Notes under the pieces: generated by a model
The model's database searches: none
The model's input: only the letters and a program-made list of their open reading frames with translations
Told to the model about the DNA's origin: nothing
Assembly (NCBI RefSeq): GCF_965363235.1
Contig: NC_134846.1
Location: forward strand, 93,056,571 to 93,120,570
From: Mytilus galloprovincialis
Taxonomy: Eukaryota; Mollusca; Bivalvia; Mytilida; Mytilidae
Length of the DNA: 64,000 bases
Direction of reading: 5' to 3'
In this document: piece by piece, positions 1-10,300 of the stretch
How the letters are laid out: each line of letters starts with the position of its first letter
How positions within the stretch are numbered: the stretch's first letter is position 1
Translations under genes and position numbers: made by a program

Positions 1-9
1 CTCCCAAGT

Positions 10-650
10 TTTAAAATGCTGTAACTTTCTTAATAATGCTTGAAAATTTATAAAAGTGGTAGTTTTGGATAGCTAACAGATTACTCTTTCAAATTAATGC
101 AATGTTAGTATTATGCAACAATTATGTAACCAATTATAATATTAACTGTGTCTAAAATATTTTTCACCAAATTTCCACTTTCAAATGAAATTAGCTTTTT
201 CATAGGTATCCCTAGAGGGTCGATTTTATGATATGTTGTTCTTATGGCCATTATCTACAAAAGGGTGTCTCAGATTTCAGATAGAATGTATAGAACAAAT
301 TTTACACCTAATTTAACATTATCTTCTTTTATGTGGTTAGGATGTTTACACTAATTAGAGATTTATGAGAGAATGGAATACCATAGAGACAATCTGAGAC
401 ACACTTTTGAAGCCCATGATGTGTTGATTAAGATTTCGTTAAAATTTTCTGCATAGTTAAAAAGATGATAGAGCTAAATTCATTCAAGTGAACTTATCCA
501 CATTTTGCCACTAGTTACATAATAATTGATTACATAATGATTGCATAATAAAAATATTGCATTCATTTAAAAGATTTATCTTTTATCTATCTATATATAC
601 CTCTTTTGTTATTTTCTATGCATTCATAAGAAAGTTACAGCATTTCAAAG
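10..650. mobile_element. Inverted-repeat-bounded DNA element in intron
   Basis: Bases 10-41 (containing AATGCTGTAACTTTCTT) recur in reverse complement at 619-650 (AAGAAAGTTACAGCATT). The roughly 640-bp interval between them has no coding frame. It looks like a non-autonomous DNA transposon. The boundaries and any target duplication are not clear. Confidence 0.45.
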
Positions 651-761
651 GTAAGTGATTGGAAGTAAAAAAATCTTTGTATTGTGCTACCTTAAACAAG
701 TTTATGAGGTTACATTTTAACAGCAATGTTTATTGGCATGCAATACATGTTGTTTAATTAC

Positions 762-938
762 CTTATTAGCTAATCTCTCTAGTGTATTAATCTTCTCTCT
801 AGAATCTTCCTCATATTCTTTCTTGTCTTTAAGGAAGGTAGATTTAACTTGTTGTATTGTGTCGGAATGCTTAGCTCTCATCTGCATCACTTCAGCTTCA
901 AGGCTTTTTATCTTAGACAATTGTTCATCTTGTAAATC
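762..938 (-). CDS. DUF4515-like gene, coding exon 5
   Basis: This 59-codon exon has acceptor AAATAAAG (a weak pyrimidine tract) and donor GTAATT at 761. It encodes DLQDEQLSKIKSLEAEV, then a His/Asp/Gln-containing helix, FLKDKKEYEED and LERLANK. Reading continues in phase 0 into an exon outside the window. Confidence 0.72.
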
Positions 939-3900
939 CTTTATTTAATCAAAAGACATGGCATGATTTTTATTGTTGCATATAAAAAAACAAATATTAC
1001 CAAAATTGTTTTTAAAAGTAAGGTAATAACACCTGATTTAAAGTGCTTTTTTATCTTTTAAATCTTTTGCATGTAATGTTATAAAACTTATACTATCACA
1101 TCAGTAGATTAACAAATAAACAATTCCTTATTTGGAGTTTTTTGTTTTCATTTTTGTCTATTAGTATTTGGTGAAGAACGACTCAAAATAACCTGAAAAT
1201 AACCAGACATAATTATTATTAACTGAAAAAATCATTCTATAAAGATTCCTTTCTCTTTGTATTAACATATATTCTTGAAGCGGTAATAGTTTAGTGCTTC
1301 CTATATAGTTGTCTTTCAAGTACAGATTTTTTTTTTATAAATTACAATTCTGCAGTTGTTTTTACTGCAAATTTTCAATTGTTACTTTTTACCAATATCT
1401 ATAAAGAATGTCTCTGTTGTCATTACTTGTTACCTTATATTCTTGAAGTTGTGAAAGTTCTTCTGTTGTTTTTCTATCATTACTTGTTACCTTATATTCT
1501 TGAAGTTGTGAAAGTTCTTCTGTTGTTTTCTATCATTACTTGTTACCTTATATTCTTGAAGTTGTGAAAGTTCTTCTGTTGTTTTCTATCATTACTTGTT
1601 ACCTTATATTCTTGAAGTTGTGAAAGTTCTTCTGTTGTTTTCTATCATTACTTGTTACCTTATATTCTTGAAGTTGTGAAAGTTCTTCTGTTGTTTTTCT
1701 ATCATTACTTGTTACCTTATATTCTTGAAGTTGTGAAAGTTCTTCTGTTGTTTTCTATCATTACTTGTTACCTTATATTCTTGAAGTTGTGAAAGTTCTT
1801 CTGTTGTTTTCTATCATTACTTGTTACCTTATATTCTTGAAGTTGTGAAAGTTCTTCTGTTGTTTTCTATCATTACTTGTTACCTTATATTCTTGAAGTT
1901 GTGAAAGTTCTTCTGTTGTTTTTCTATCATTACTTGTTACCTTATATTCTTGAAGTTGTGAAAGTTCTTCTGTTGTTTTTCTATCATTACTTGTTACCTT
2001 ATATTCTTGAAGTTGTGAAAGTTCTTCTGTTGTTTTTCTATCATTACTTGTTACCTTATATTCTTGAAGTTGTGAAAGTTCTTCTGTTGTTTTTCTATCA
2101 TTACTTGTTACCTTATATTCTTGAAGTTGTGAAAGTTCTTCTGTTGTTTTCTTCAAGGTATTTTCTTTCTCCATCAAAAGTTTTTGTAGTGCTTCCTTTT
2201 TCTCATTAAATTCTAGTTCCATGAGACTTTTCTCGTCTTGTATGTCCTGAATTTCGTGTTTGTAATGGTCACTGAGCGTTATAATGGCCGTCTTTCTCAT
2301 GGTTTCTTTTGTATCCATATAACTCATGTACTCATGCTACAACATATGACGTTAAGCAATCATCAATGAATCAATCCAAGAAATATGTAGACAAACTTAA
2401 GTCTAGTATATATGTTACAGTAAATAGGTGAAATTAGGAATTACATGTAATTACTAAAATTTAGGAATTACAGGTAATTCCCGATGCACTTAGTTAATAC
2501 AAGTAATTCCTTAAACGGCCCAGTTATTACCAGTAATTACTAATTTTAAAATGAATTTTTACACCTATTTACTGACTGCTAAAACAATGTTGTATTATGG
2601 TTAGATGATCAAAAGTTATGGTAATACTAACTAGAAGATCAGTTAGTACTCTTAAAATTTTGAATGGTTGATTTGTATAAAAAAAATCTATTGAATAAAT
2701 ATGGACCTTCAAATATTTGGTTAAATCAGAGTAACTTTAGTTTTAATCCAAAATGGTTAAAGTTGACCATTTTACAGATAATTTTTTACCAATTTCAGCA
2801 GACATGGAAATCAGAAATGGAAAATTCTCCCAAAGCATTATGTTTTAACTTTTTAAAGAAAACTTTGAATTTGAAGAATATTTAGACTTATTACCTTATA
2901 AAGATAAGATAAAGTTATGTCATTAGCTTCTAGATATAAAAAAAAAAAATATCTTTTTTTTGTTGTTAAATCATTAATAAAAATGATATATTGAAATTAG
3001 AATTCACTGTTAGCAGCCAATCTGGTTCTATTTGGGGTTCGTGTTGTTTATTCTTGAGTTTTCTATGTTGTGTCATGTTTACTATTGTTTTTCTGTTTGT
3101 CTTTTTCATTTTTAGCCATGGCGTTGTCAGTTTGTTTAAGATTTATGAGTTTGACTATCCCTTTAGTATCTTTCGTCCCTCTTTTGTTAAATTAGCTGAG
3201 AAACAAGGTTGATGAGTTGTGCACTTGCGAGTGAATATTTGGACCTCATTGAATACCTTCAATTCAACCCCTAGCTGGAGATGGGTTATTGATGTATTAA
3301 GCTATTAAAATTGTAAGGGTTTTGCAGAACAAATAGTCTCGCCTTCTTTTGCTGTTAATCGCAGGCTCAACAAAAATGAGAAAAAAATATTGAAATTTTC
3401 CTCTAGATACTATCTTTTGACTAGTACTGTAAGAAGCTTCTGTCAAAATTGGGTAAAAATACAGGATGGTTTATAAATTCTAATGTTTTAAAAACTTTAA
3501 CTGCAGAGTGTATGTAATGTTAACTGGGGGAAAACTAGTCCTTTTATAAGTAATATACGAAAAAAAGGATTTTTTCTCAAACTTTACTTTTGGATATTAT
3601 CTTATGATCATAAGCATTAGTCTTCTGTCCAAGTTTGGTAGAAATCCAGGATATTTGGAGAAAATGATTTTAAAGTTTTAAACCACAGTGCATGATGGAG
3701 ATTTTAGTTTAACAAAATTATGAAAATCAATTTTGAATTGATATCATTGTCTTGCATGCATATATTTACGGAGTTTCAAAACCTATAAAACAACCATTTT
3801 CCAGTTTCAATTCATAAAACACTAAAGAGTATGCACTTTTGATGTGTCTTATATTCCAACATCCCTATGTAAGCTCCCTTAAAATACCCTACCCTTTACT

Positions 3901-6745
3901 TTTTTATTTGGTATCTTGAATTATGTTTTGAATTTTAAAACAAAAACATCAAGTTAGTAAATAGCTGTAAAAATGACATTAAAAATCAGTGATTACCAGT
4001 AATCACTGAAACAACTAGTAAATACATGTAATTACTAAATTGGCTAGTAATTACAGGTATTTACTGAAATGTTTAGTAATTACATGTAATTCCTAATTTC
4101 ACCTATTTACTGTAACATATATATAACAAAACAAATAATTTCAAGACCTATATTCAGTATGAAATTTTAAAAATATTGTGTTGACTGTTATATTCTAAAG
4201 TTACCTCATAGAATGTTTCTGATGTTTATGATGTACATGTACATGTAAATACAAAATATAAATAAACTTAAAAATTTCATTTTGACCAAATAGAAATTTC
4301 AAAATCAGTTGTTGCCATTTTTTTCTGTTTTTAAAACTGTCAATTAAATAGTAGCTTGACATGCTATAATTGTACACATTACAATAAAACTGACTGTATC
4401 AATAAGACTGAAATGTTCATAACTTTCTCCAGTTGTTTAGTAAAGGTCATAAACTTATATACTATATCAGCAAATATAAGGACATTCGACACCTAACTAC
4501 AGTAACATCTATAATTATTTTAACTTTTAAACGTTACATATATATGTAATTGTAATTGTACTGGTATACACACTTACGCTTTCCATTTTAACTCTATTAG
4601 CTTCCTGCTGTAACCATTCATGTTCTTTACGTCTGACGGAGAATTAAGGAAAATCAACACACACCATAACTCACATTACAACTATTGGGAAAGATATGAA
4701 TATCCTTTGGGGTCTTCATCAAACATGTACCCAATGAAGGTTGTCCAGTATAATGGACACTGAAGATGGTATTAAAATATTAATGATATGATCTTTGATT
4801 TTGAAATCATAACTTATGTTATATGCAATTATTTTGATCAATGGTTTAGATTGGATGACAATTAAAGTAAAATCAATCTTCTTGTCAGTAATTTATTCTA
4901 GGGAAGATGACAAACAATGTATTGAATTCCCGAAAGTATTGACATGTAATTTCCTATATTAAGTAAAAAAACTAACATTTTGCACCTGGAAATCTTCTTT
5001 AAACATAATTTCATAATCAATACTGGAGAAAACCTGAGAATAGGGCTCTTCACAGTTAGTTCGGCCATATTGGATAGGGAGCAGATTTTCAAAATGGAGG
5101 TACAAATGGTGTGAAAAATACGGGAACACATCATTAAAACTGAGCAGTTGCTTGGAAACACACATAGGATTTCCAATACTTTCATACTATTTCCACCTCT
5201 TTCAAAAAAATCTGCCCCTATCCAATATGGCCGAAACTAACCGTGAAGAGCCCTATTTGCAAAATAGAAGCCTCATTTGATGACAAATTCAACTGAAGGC
5301 AATATATCTAACACAACATAATCTTATATTATTTATCAATGTTATGTCTTTTTTCTATATGGTGTATAACCATTAATATTGTCATGTGCAGTGTATGAAA
5401 TACATGCAGTATATCATATAAGTAATAATTAATAACAGTAAGAAAAGATACAGTTCTTGTACTCTTGCTCTGTTGGTTTCTAGTTCATTTGTAACTTTTT
5501 CCAGTCTGAAAATAAAAACAGTATAATTATATACATGTATTATATCATCATTCATTATTTAGAATATGTATTCCATGACATTAATTTATAAGATCCTTTT
5601 ATTTGATAGATAATTCAGCTGATCTATAATATTTCATCAATAGATAATTTACAAAATAATGAATACATGGTATATATACATGATATATCATGTATATATA
5701 CATGATATATCATGTAATACATGATATATCATGTATATTATGTACTGTGTTACAATGCTAGATAAAAACTGATGAGGAAAGATTACACCCAGTCACCGAA
5801 AAGCTTTTTATTCACCAATATTTTAATATGAGGACGAATTTCCCCTATTACGGTAGAAAAAAATCAATAATAAAAAAAAAAAATCTGGAAAATTTCCCGA
5901 ATTTTTTATTCTACAAAAAAGACTAATGAACTCAAAATCGTTAACTTTTTTCCCAGACTTTTACAAATGGCCGCATCTGCATAGAAATCTACTTCCTTTT
6001 CTCATTTTCCTGTCTTGTTGGCATGAGACTTGGAATAAAATAGATATTTATCAGTCTAGTAAAATATTTAGAAAGAAACTCAATCAATACATGCAACATG
6101 ATGCAATACTAATTCATTTTCAAAAATTGTTTGTTATGAAAAAAACATTACCTGCTGACAGCTTTTCTGTGTTTACATTGAATATGACCATGATGACGTC
6201 AGAACTTAAACAACGTCACAACTAAAATCCCTACCAACAGAACCAAAATCGGAAATGTCACGGTATTTCTGTTTCTTTTATTTACACGTTTGAATTACAA
6301 ATAATAATTTATACAGACTTCATCCCCATTCACAGGTAATGCCTGCCTCATATTAAAATAATGTGCAAACAGACCGCAAATAGTAAAAAAATAACATAAG
6401 GACATAAGAGCTACGGTTACGCAGCTAACCTGATACCAGATTTTAAGTACATGTGGTGTTGTCTGTTGAGTGTTGTCGGTACATAAAACAAAGAGACTAA
6501 GTACACAAATTCATAAAGCTATTGTCAATTTGAATTCTTAACACTACCTCAAAGGAATATTAGAATCATGTATTTTGATATGTTCTATGACAGTTGACTC
6601 ACTCTTGTTGTAATATGACTTCTTTCTCTGATGGTTCTGGAGTTCTGGGCTTTTCTTGTCCTTCTCCTGCACCGTCATCTTTGTCTCCTTTACCTCCCTT
6701 CTTTCCTTTCTTTCCTTTTCCCTTTTTCCCTTTCTTGGGTGGCAT
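762..6745 (-). CDS. DUF4515-type coiled-coil protein (CCDC166/CCDC121/BBOF1-like), 5' part of gene
   Basis: Five coding exons join in frame on the minus strand: 6603-6745, 5452-5505, 4578-4632, 2112-2336 and 762-938. The gene continues beyond base 1. The start is the ATG at 6745, which opens a Lys/Gly-rich tail (MPPKKGKKGKGKKGKKGGKG) of the kind found on axonemal and basal-body coiled-coil proteins. The rest is charged coiled coil: a segment with LSDHYKHEIQDIQDEK, then EELSQLQEYK joined across an intron to DLQDEQLSKIKSLEAEV, then FLKDKKEYEED and INTLERLANK. The order EYK-DLQ-LEAEV-FL.EK-LE..AN is what I recall of the DUF4515 family, whose members include the basal body-orientation factor. Role at cilia is inferred from the family. 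The donor after EYK sits in a large tandem repeat. An X-box-like site lies 42-55 bp upstream of the start codon. The exact family member is uncertain. Confidence 0.75.
1409..2153 (-). repeat. 56/57-bp minisatellite spanning an exon end and its 5' splice site (13 copies)
   Basis: The segment cattacttgttacctt starts at 1421, 1478, 1534, 1590, 1646, 1703, 1759, 1815, 1871, 1928, 1985, 2042 and 2099. The spacing is 56 or 57 bp, depending on four or five T in one run. Read on the minus strand, each unit holds the last codons of exon 4 (EELSQLQEYK), its GTAACA donor and about 20 bp of intron. The four steps nearest the exon are all 57 bp and keep frame; seven of the eight farther steps, other than 1421-1478 and 1646-1703, are 56 bp. 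Confidence 0.95.
2112..2336 (-). CDS. DUF4515-like gene, coding exon 4 (donor lies in a tandem repeat)
   Basis: The acceptor is TTGTAG and the 75 codons run from HEYMSYMDTK to EELSQLQEYK. The first possible donor is GTAACA at 2111. The next exon continues the family pattern directly after EYK, so this is the ancestral donor. Four further in-frame copies of the same donor lie downstream at 57-bp steps. Each would add 19 residues (VTSNDRKTTEELSQLQEYK) if used. Confidence 0.72.
2408..2580. mobile_element. Small inverted-repeat element (MITE) with GTAATTAC palindromes
   Basis: TTACAGTAAATAGGTG near 2412 is answered by CACCTATTTACTG at about 2565-2577. Between them are repeated units around GTAATTAC. 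A related partial copy in opposite orientation lies at 3985-4122. Non-coding. Confidence 0.6.
3305..3720 (-). mobile_element. Fragment of dispersed repeat shared with 61178-61842
   Basis: On the minus strand this matches the element at 61178-61842. The shared parts are the AAGGCGAGAC / AAGGCAAGAC end, the Leu/Ser-poor AT-rich body and the recurring phrase about AAGCTTCTGTC. It is diverged and truncated. Confidence 0.5.
3985..4122. mobile_element. Partial copy of the GTAATTAC element
   Basis: This stretch shares the terminus CACCTATTTACTGTAACA and the repeated AGTAATTACATGTAATTAC-type motif with 2408-2580, inverted. The left terminus is not recognisable. The two copies could also be the ends of one 1.7-kb element, flanked by TATATA on both sides. 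Confidence 0.5.
4578..4632 (-). CDS. DUF4515-like gene, coding exon 3
   Basis: This 55-bp exon has acceptor CCGTCAG and donor GTAAGT. With the CT carried over it reads LRKEHEWLQQEANRVKMES and ends on a codon boundary. Confidence 0.72.
5043..5253. mobile_element. MITE with ~50-bp terminal inverted repeats and TA target duplication
   Basis: GGGCTCTTCACAGTTAGTTC at 5043 is mirrored by GAAACTAACCGTGAAGAGCCC ending at 5253, and the inverted match continues through GGCCATATTGGATAGGG. Both ends are flanked by TA, consistent with a Tc1/mariner-type MITE. Small open frames inside are incidental. Confidence 0.75.
5452..5505 (-). CDS. DUF4515-like gene, coding exon 2
   Basis: This 54-bp exon has acceptor TTTTCAG and donor GTATCT. 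With the GA from exon 1 it reads ELEKVTNELETNRARVQEL, a heptad-like charged helix. It was recognised from frame continuity on both sides. Confidence 0.7.
5655..5750. repeat. Palindromic ATGATATATCAT microsatellite
   Basis: The tract tandemly repeats tacatgatatatcatgta. Each unit is itself a palindrome, so the tract can form hairpins or cruciforms. It lies in the intron between exons 2 and 1 of the coiled-coil gene. Confidence 0.85.
6603..6745 (-). CDS. DUF4515-like gene, coding exon 1
   Basis: The ATG is at 6745-6743 and the donor GTGAGT follows position 6603. The exon ends two bases into a Glu codon. A longer open frame here (6544-6774) is a different frame and is not used. The encoded 47 residues are Lys/Gly-rich, then acidic and Pro-containing (KPRTPEPSEKE). 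Confidence 0.75.
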
Positions 6746-7021
6746 GATTTAGATCTTTTTTTAAACTTTATCAAATGGCGTCACTGGTGACTACGGTAAC
6801 GAAGAACTAGATAAAATAACTATTTCGCGTCCGGATTTTGGTAATTCTTATCCTTCATAAATTGTCTTCAAATGGTTTTAAACATTAGAAATCTTTAAAG
6901 AGAATTTAAGCAAATTTATTTTAGCTTTGGTAATTTTTGAAATGTTTGGTTTTTTGAGTCGGAAATGTATACGAATTATAATAACGGGATAGAAATACTT
7001 ATTTTTTAATTCGGAACAAAT
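6746..7021. promoter_or_regulatory. Head-to-head intergenic region, putative bidirectional promoter
   Basis: Only 276 bp separate the start codons of the minus-strand coiled-coil gene and plus-strand LSM11. No obvious TATA box or repeat is present. The spacing suggests a shared promoter. Transcription start sites cannot be set from sequence alone. Confidence 0.55.
6787..6800 (-). promoter_or_regulatory. Possible RFX X-box near the start of the coiled-coil gene
   Basis: The minus strand reads GTTACC-GT-AGTCAC, matching the X-box pattern GTNRCC-N(0-3)-RGYAAC with one mismatch. It lies 42-55 bp upstream of the ATG of a probably ciliary gene, where X-boxes are common. It is also inside the 276-bp region shared with LSM11. 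Confidence 0.35.
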
Positions 7022-7397
7022 ATGTCTGCGCCCATGGAAAATATTGCGGGAGAATTGAAAGTAGAAATATCTGAAAATATTCCAGAAGAATTAGATTTGA
7101 CATCCCCGAATTTGAATCCTCTGAAAGCACTGTACTCCGAAAATGTATATTTGCCACACAAAAACCCAACAACATTCAATAATCTGGCCGAATATGAAAA
7201 TGTTGTTATCAAAGGAAATATCACATCTAATAGAGGGAAGGGGAGAGGGAAAAAAGTCCCAAAAGCCACCAGAACAACTACCATAAAGCCACATGCTGAA
7301 ACAGAAGGTGTTAACACACAAGAAACTGATGAAAATACTGCTAAGATGTTAGCACGTAGGAAAAAAATGAATCGCAATGTACTGACAAGAATGTCGG
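7022..7397 (+). CDS. LSM11: LSM11 coding exon 1
   Basis: The exon has 125 codons plus one base and donor GTAAGA at 7398. It holds the conserved N-terminal block, a basic RGKGRGKK stretch and the NVLTRM motif at the end. Confidence 0.93.
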
Positions 7398-10300
7398 GTA
7401 AGATCATTTGAAATAAACCTTATCACTATTTGTTTTCCATACACCTTATCGCTATTTGTCCGCCATTACTGGAAATCACACAGGTTCCCGTAAAATTTTG
7501 ACGTAGTAAAACAAAATATCTGACGTCACAATGGAAAAGTGATTGTTGTATGCTTCAAAAGTTCAAGCAGCTGGGTCAGCCGGGATTAGCGATAAGGTGT
7601 ATTCTTCAACATCGCAAAGGGTCCAATAAATTTTTAACCTCACTGTAGAAAATGTCTTGATCTCAAAAAGGAAAAGTGCTTGTATATGACATCAATGTAG
7701 TGGGTCTCATTGGGGTCTAAGCGTGACGGGGGATTGCTGATTTTTTGTAAGAGTGACACGTAAAAGTCAAATTATTGTGCCGTGAAAACGGGAAATGAAG
7801 TCTAGCGGGACAAGGCAAATTACAAAAAAATGAGAATTGTTTACGTACATAGTGTAAGCGGGATACGGGATCAGAACCCCCCAATGTAGTTCAATATGTT
7901 CAAGTGTTGCAAGTTCTAAGGTCAAGTACCTGTGTTGCAGATTCCCATTTAACGATTAGGTCTTTTAAAACTTAGAAGAGGGAAGCTCACTCACAGTGAA
8001 ATTCTTATTATTGCTCCAAGCTATGCTTTTTTTTCATTTGTGCAGATGATAGTCTAGTATGTATGATCTGCAAATTGTCAACCACCACAGCATAGAGGTT
8101 AGAGAGGGGCTTAGGTTACCCCACGTGATGAATGACAAATGAAAATACAATAATTGTTATATAACAGATATGACATACATTTTACTCTATTTGACGCTAA
8201 CAGTAGGCTATACAATCAGATTTGATGGATGGTGATAAAGAATAAAGGCGCATTTGACGCTAACAATCTTTCTTACAATATTAAAAAAAGGATAATATTT
8301 TTTCCATTCACTAGTACTACCATTAACTAATCTAACAAGCATCAGGGATCACTACAAATTAAATTATTAATACACATAGTGTGTAATACACAATTTTCAA
8401 GGTTGATCAGTTGTAGAGATAAATTTCTATCAAACTACAACTTGGAAAAACATTTTGGTCAAATTGTATGGTGAAAGGACAAAGCCCCTTTTAAATGAGC
8501 ACTGTCAATAAAAATATACTGTCATAATATTATCAAATTGTTTTACAGAAATTGATGAAGGTCCCCTCACTATATTAAAGAAAGCTGTGGAAAAACAACA
8601 CAGAATTAAAGTTTGGACCAGAAGTGCTGTTACATGGAGGGGCTACTGTAAAGCTTATCTTATAGCTTTTGATAAACATTTTAACCTGGTAAGTCAAACT
8701 GTTCTGAAGTAGGGTGAAACTTTTGTATACGATATCTCATATATCTTTTGATAAACATTTTAATTTGGGAAGGATAAATTGTGCTGAAATCGGATTAAAA
8801 AAAATGCATTTGTTTTTAGAATTTAATGAGACAAGGAATACAAGCGGAATTTAAAAAAGGTCTATTGCTACCAATTCAGACTTTGAAAAATAATAAAATA
8901 TTTTTTTTCAAGTTTGAAATCAGGGTAAAGATGGGGACAAGGGGTTCTTATATTTTTAAAACCATTTATACCCTTTGTCTTTATTTTTTATAAATATTTT
9001 GCCTTTAATATATTCTGCACTTTTTATGCCCCACCTACAATAGTAGAGGGGCATTATGTTTTCTGGTCTGTGGCTCCGTTTGTGCGTCCGTCCCTTCGTC
9101 TGTGCGTCCGTTCAGGTTAAAGTTTTTGGTCAAGGTAGTTTTTGATGAAGCTGAAGTCCAATCAACTTGAAACTTGGTACACTTGTTGCTTATGATATGA
9201 TCTTTTTAATTTTAAAGCCAAATTAGACTTTTGACCCCAATTTCACGGTCCATTGACCATAGAAAATGAAAGGGGGAGTTTCAGGTTAAAGTTTTTGGTC
9301 AAATCAACTTGAAACTTAGTACACTTGTTGCTTATGATATGATCTCTCTAATTTTAAAGCCAAATTAGACTTTTGACCCCAATTTCATGATCCACTGAAA
9401 CATAGAAAATGAAAGGGGGAGTTTCAGGTTAAAGTTTTTGGTCAAGGTAGTTTTTGATGAAGCTGAAGTCCAATCAACTTGAAACTTAGTACACTTGTTG
9501 CTTATGATATGATCTTTCTAATTTTTAAAGCCAATTTAGACTTTTGACCCCAATTTCACGGTTCACTAAACATAGAAAATGAAAGTGGGAGTTTCAGGTT
9601 AAAGTTTTGGTCAAGGTAGTTTTTGATGAAATTGAAGTCCAATCAACTTGAAACTTAGTACATATGTTCCCTATAGTATAATCTTTCTAATTTTAATGCC
9701 AAATTAGATTATTACCCAATTTTTACAGTCCATGGAACATGGAAAAGGATAGTGCAAATGGGGCATCCATGTACTTTGGACACATTCTTGTTATGCATTA
9801 TTCACTCTTCTTAAAACACTATCCAGACCCCTCCCATATGACATGTATGATATTAAATCTATTATATCAACTGAAAAAATAAAAAAAAAATAAACCAGTG
9901 TACATATCATGTATTTGCAGGCATTGATGGATGTTGATGAAACATATCGTATTCCTAAAGTGATCAGAAAACCTCTGCTGGAGACGGTAAGTGACTAAGT
10001 CTCATATTTAATTACAAAACAAAACATTCTTCTAAAGTCATCAGAAAATCTGTACAGAAGACAATGAATATTATTACAATGGAAAACACATTTTTTTTTA
10101 ATAACAGCTGTTTCACAAACCACACCTCTTTTAGGGAGTGACAGCTGTTATCCTAATGTTGACAAGGATTTGGTTTGCTTGCTTGCTTTGTTTGTATTCA
10201 AGTTTGCTCAAGCATTGTAATTAATATTGACATCTGCAAACAAATCAAGTAGGGGAACTTAAACCTGTATACAGGTAAATTTGATTATTTGATAAATGTC

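Noticed and set aside
1379..2209. Plus-strand frames rich in LLPYILEVVKVLLLFF
   Set aside because: Translation of the minisatellite on the wrong strand. The minus strand has homology and splice continuity.
6544..6774. 76-residue minus frame MIKFKKRSKSCHPRKG...
   Set aside because: The alternative frame starting at 6745 has the family-type Lys/Gly start and joins correctly through GTGAGT to exon 2.
7006..7407. 133-residue minus frame opposite LSM11 exon 1
   Set aside because: Antisense shadow. The plus strand has the conserved LSM11 N-terminus.
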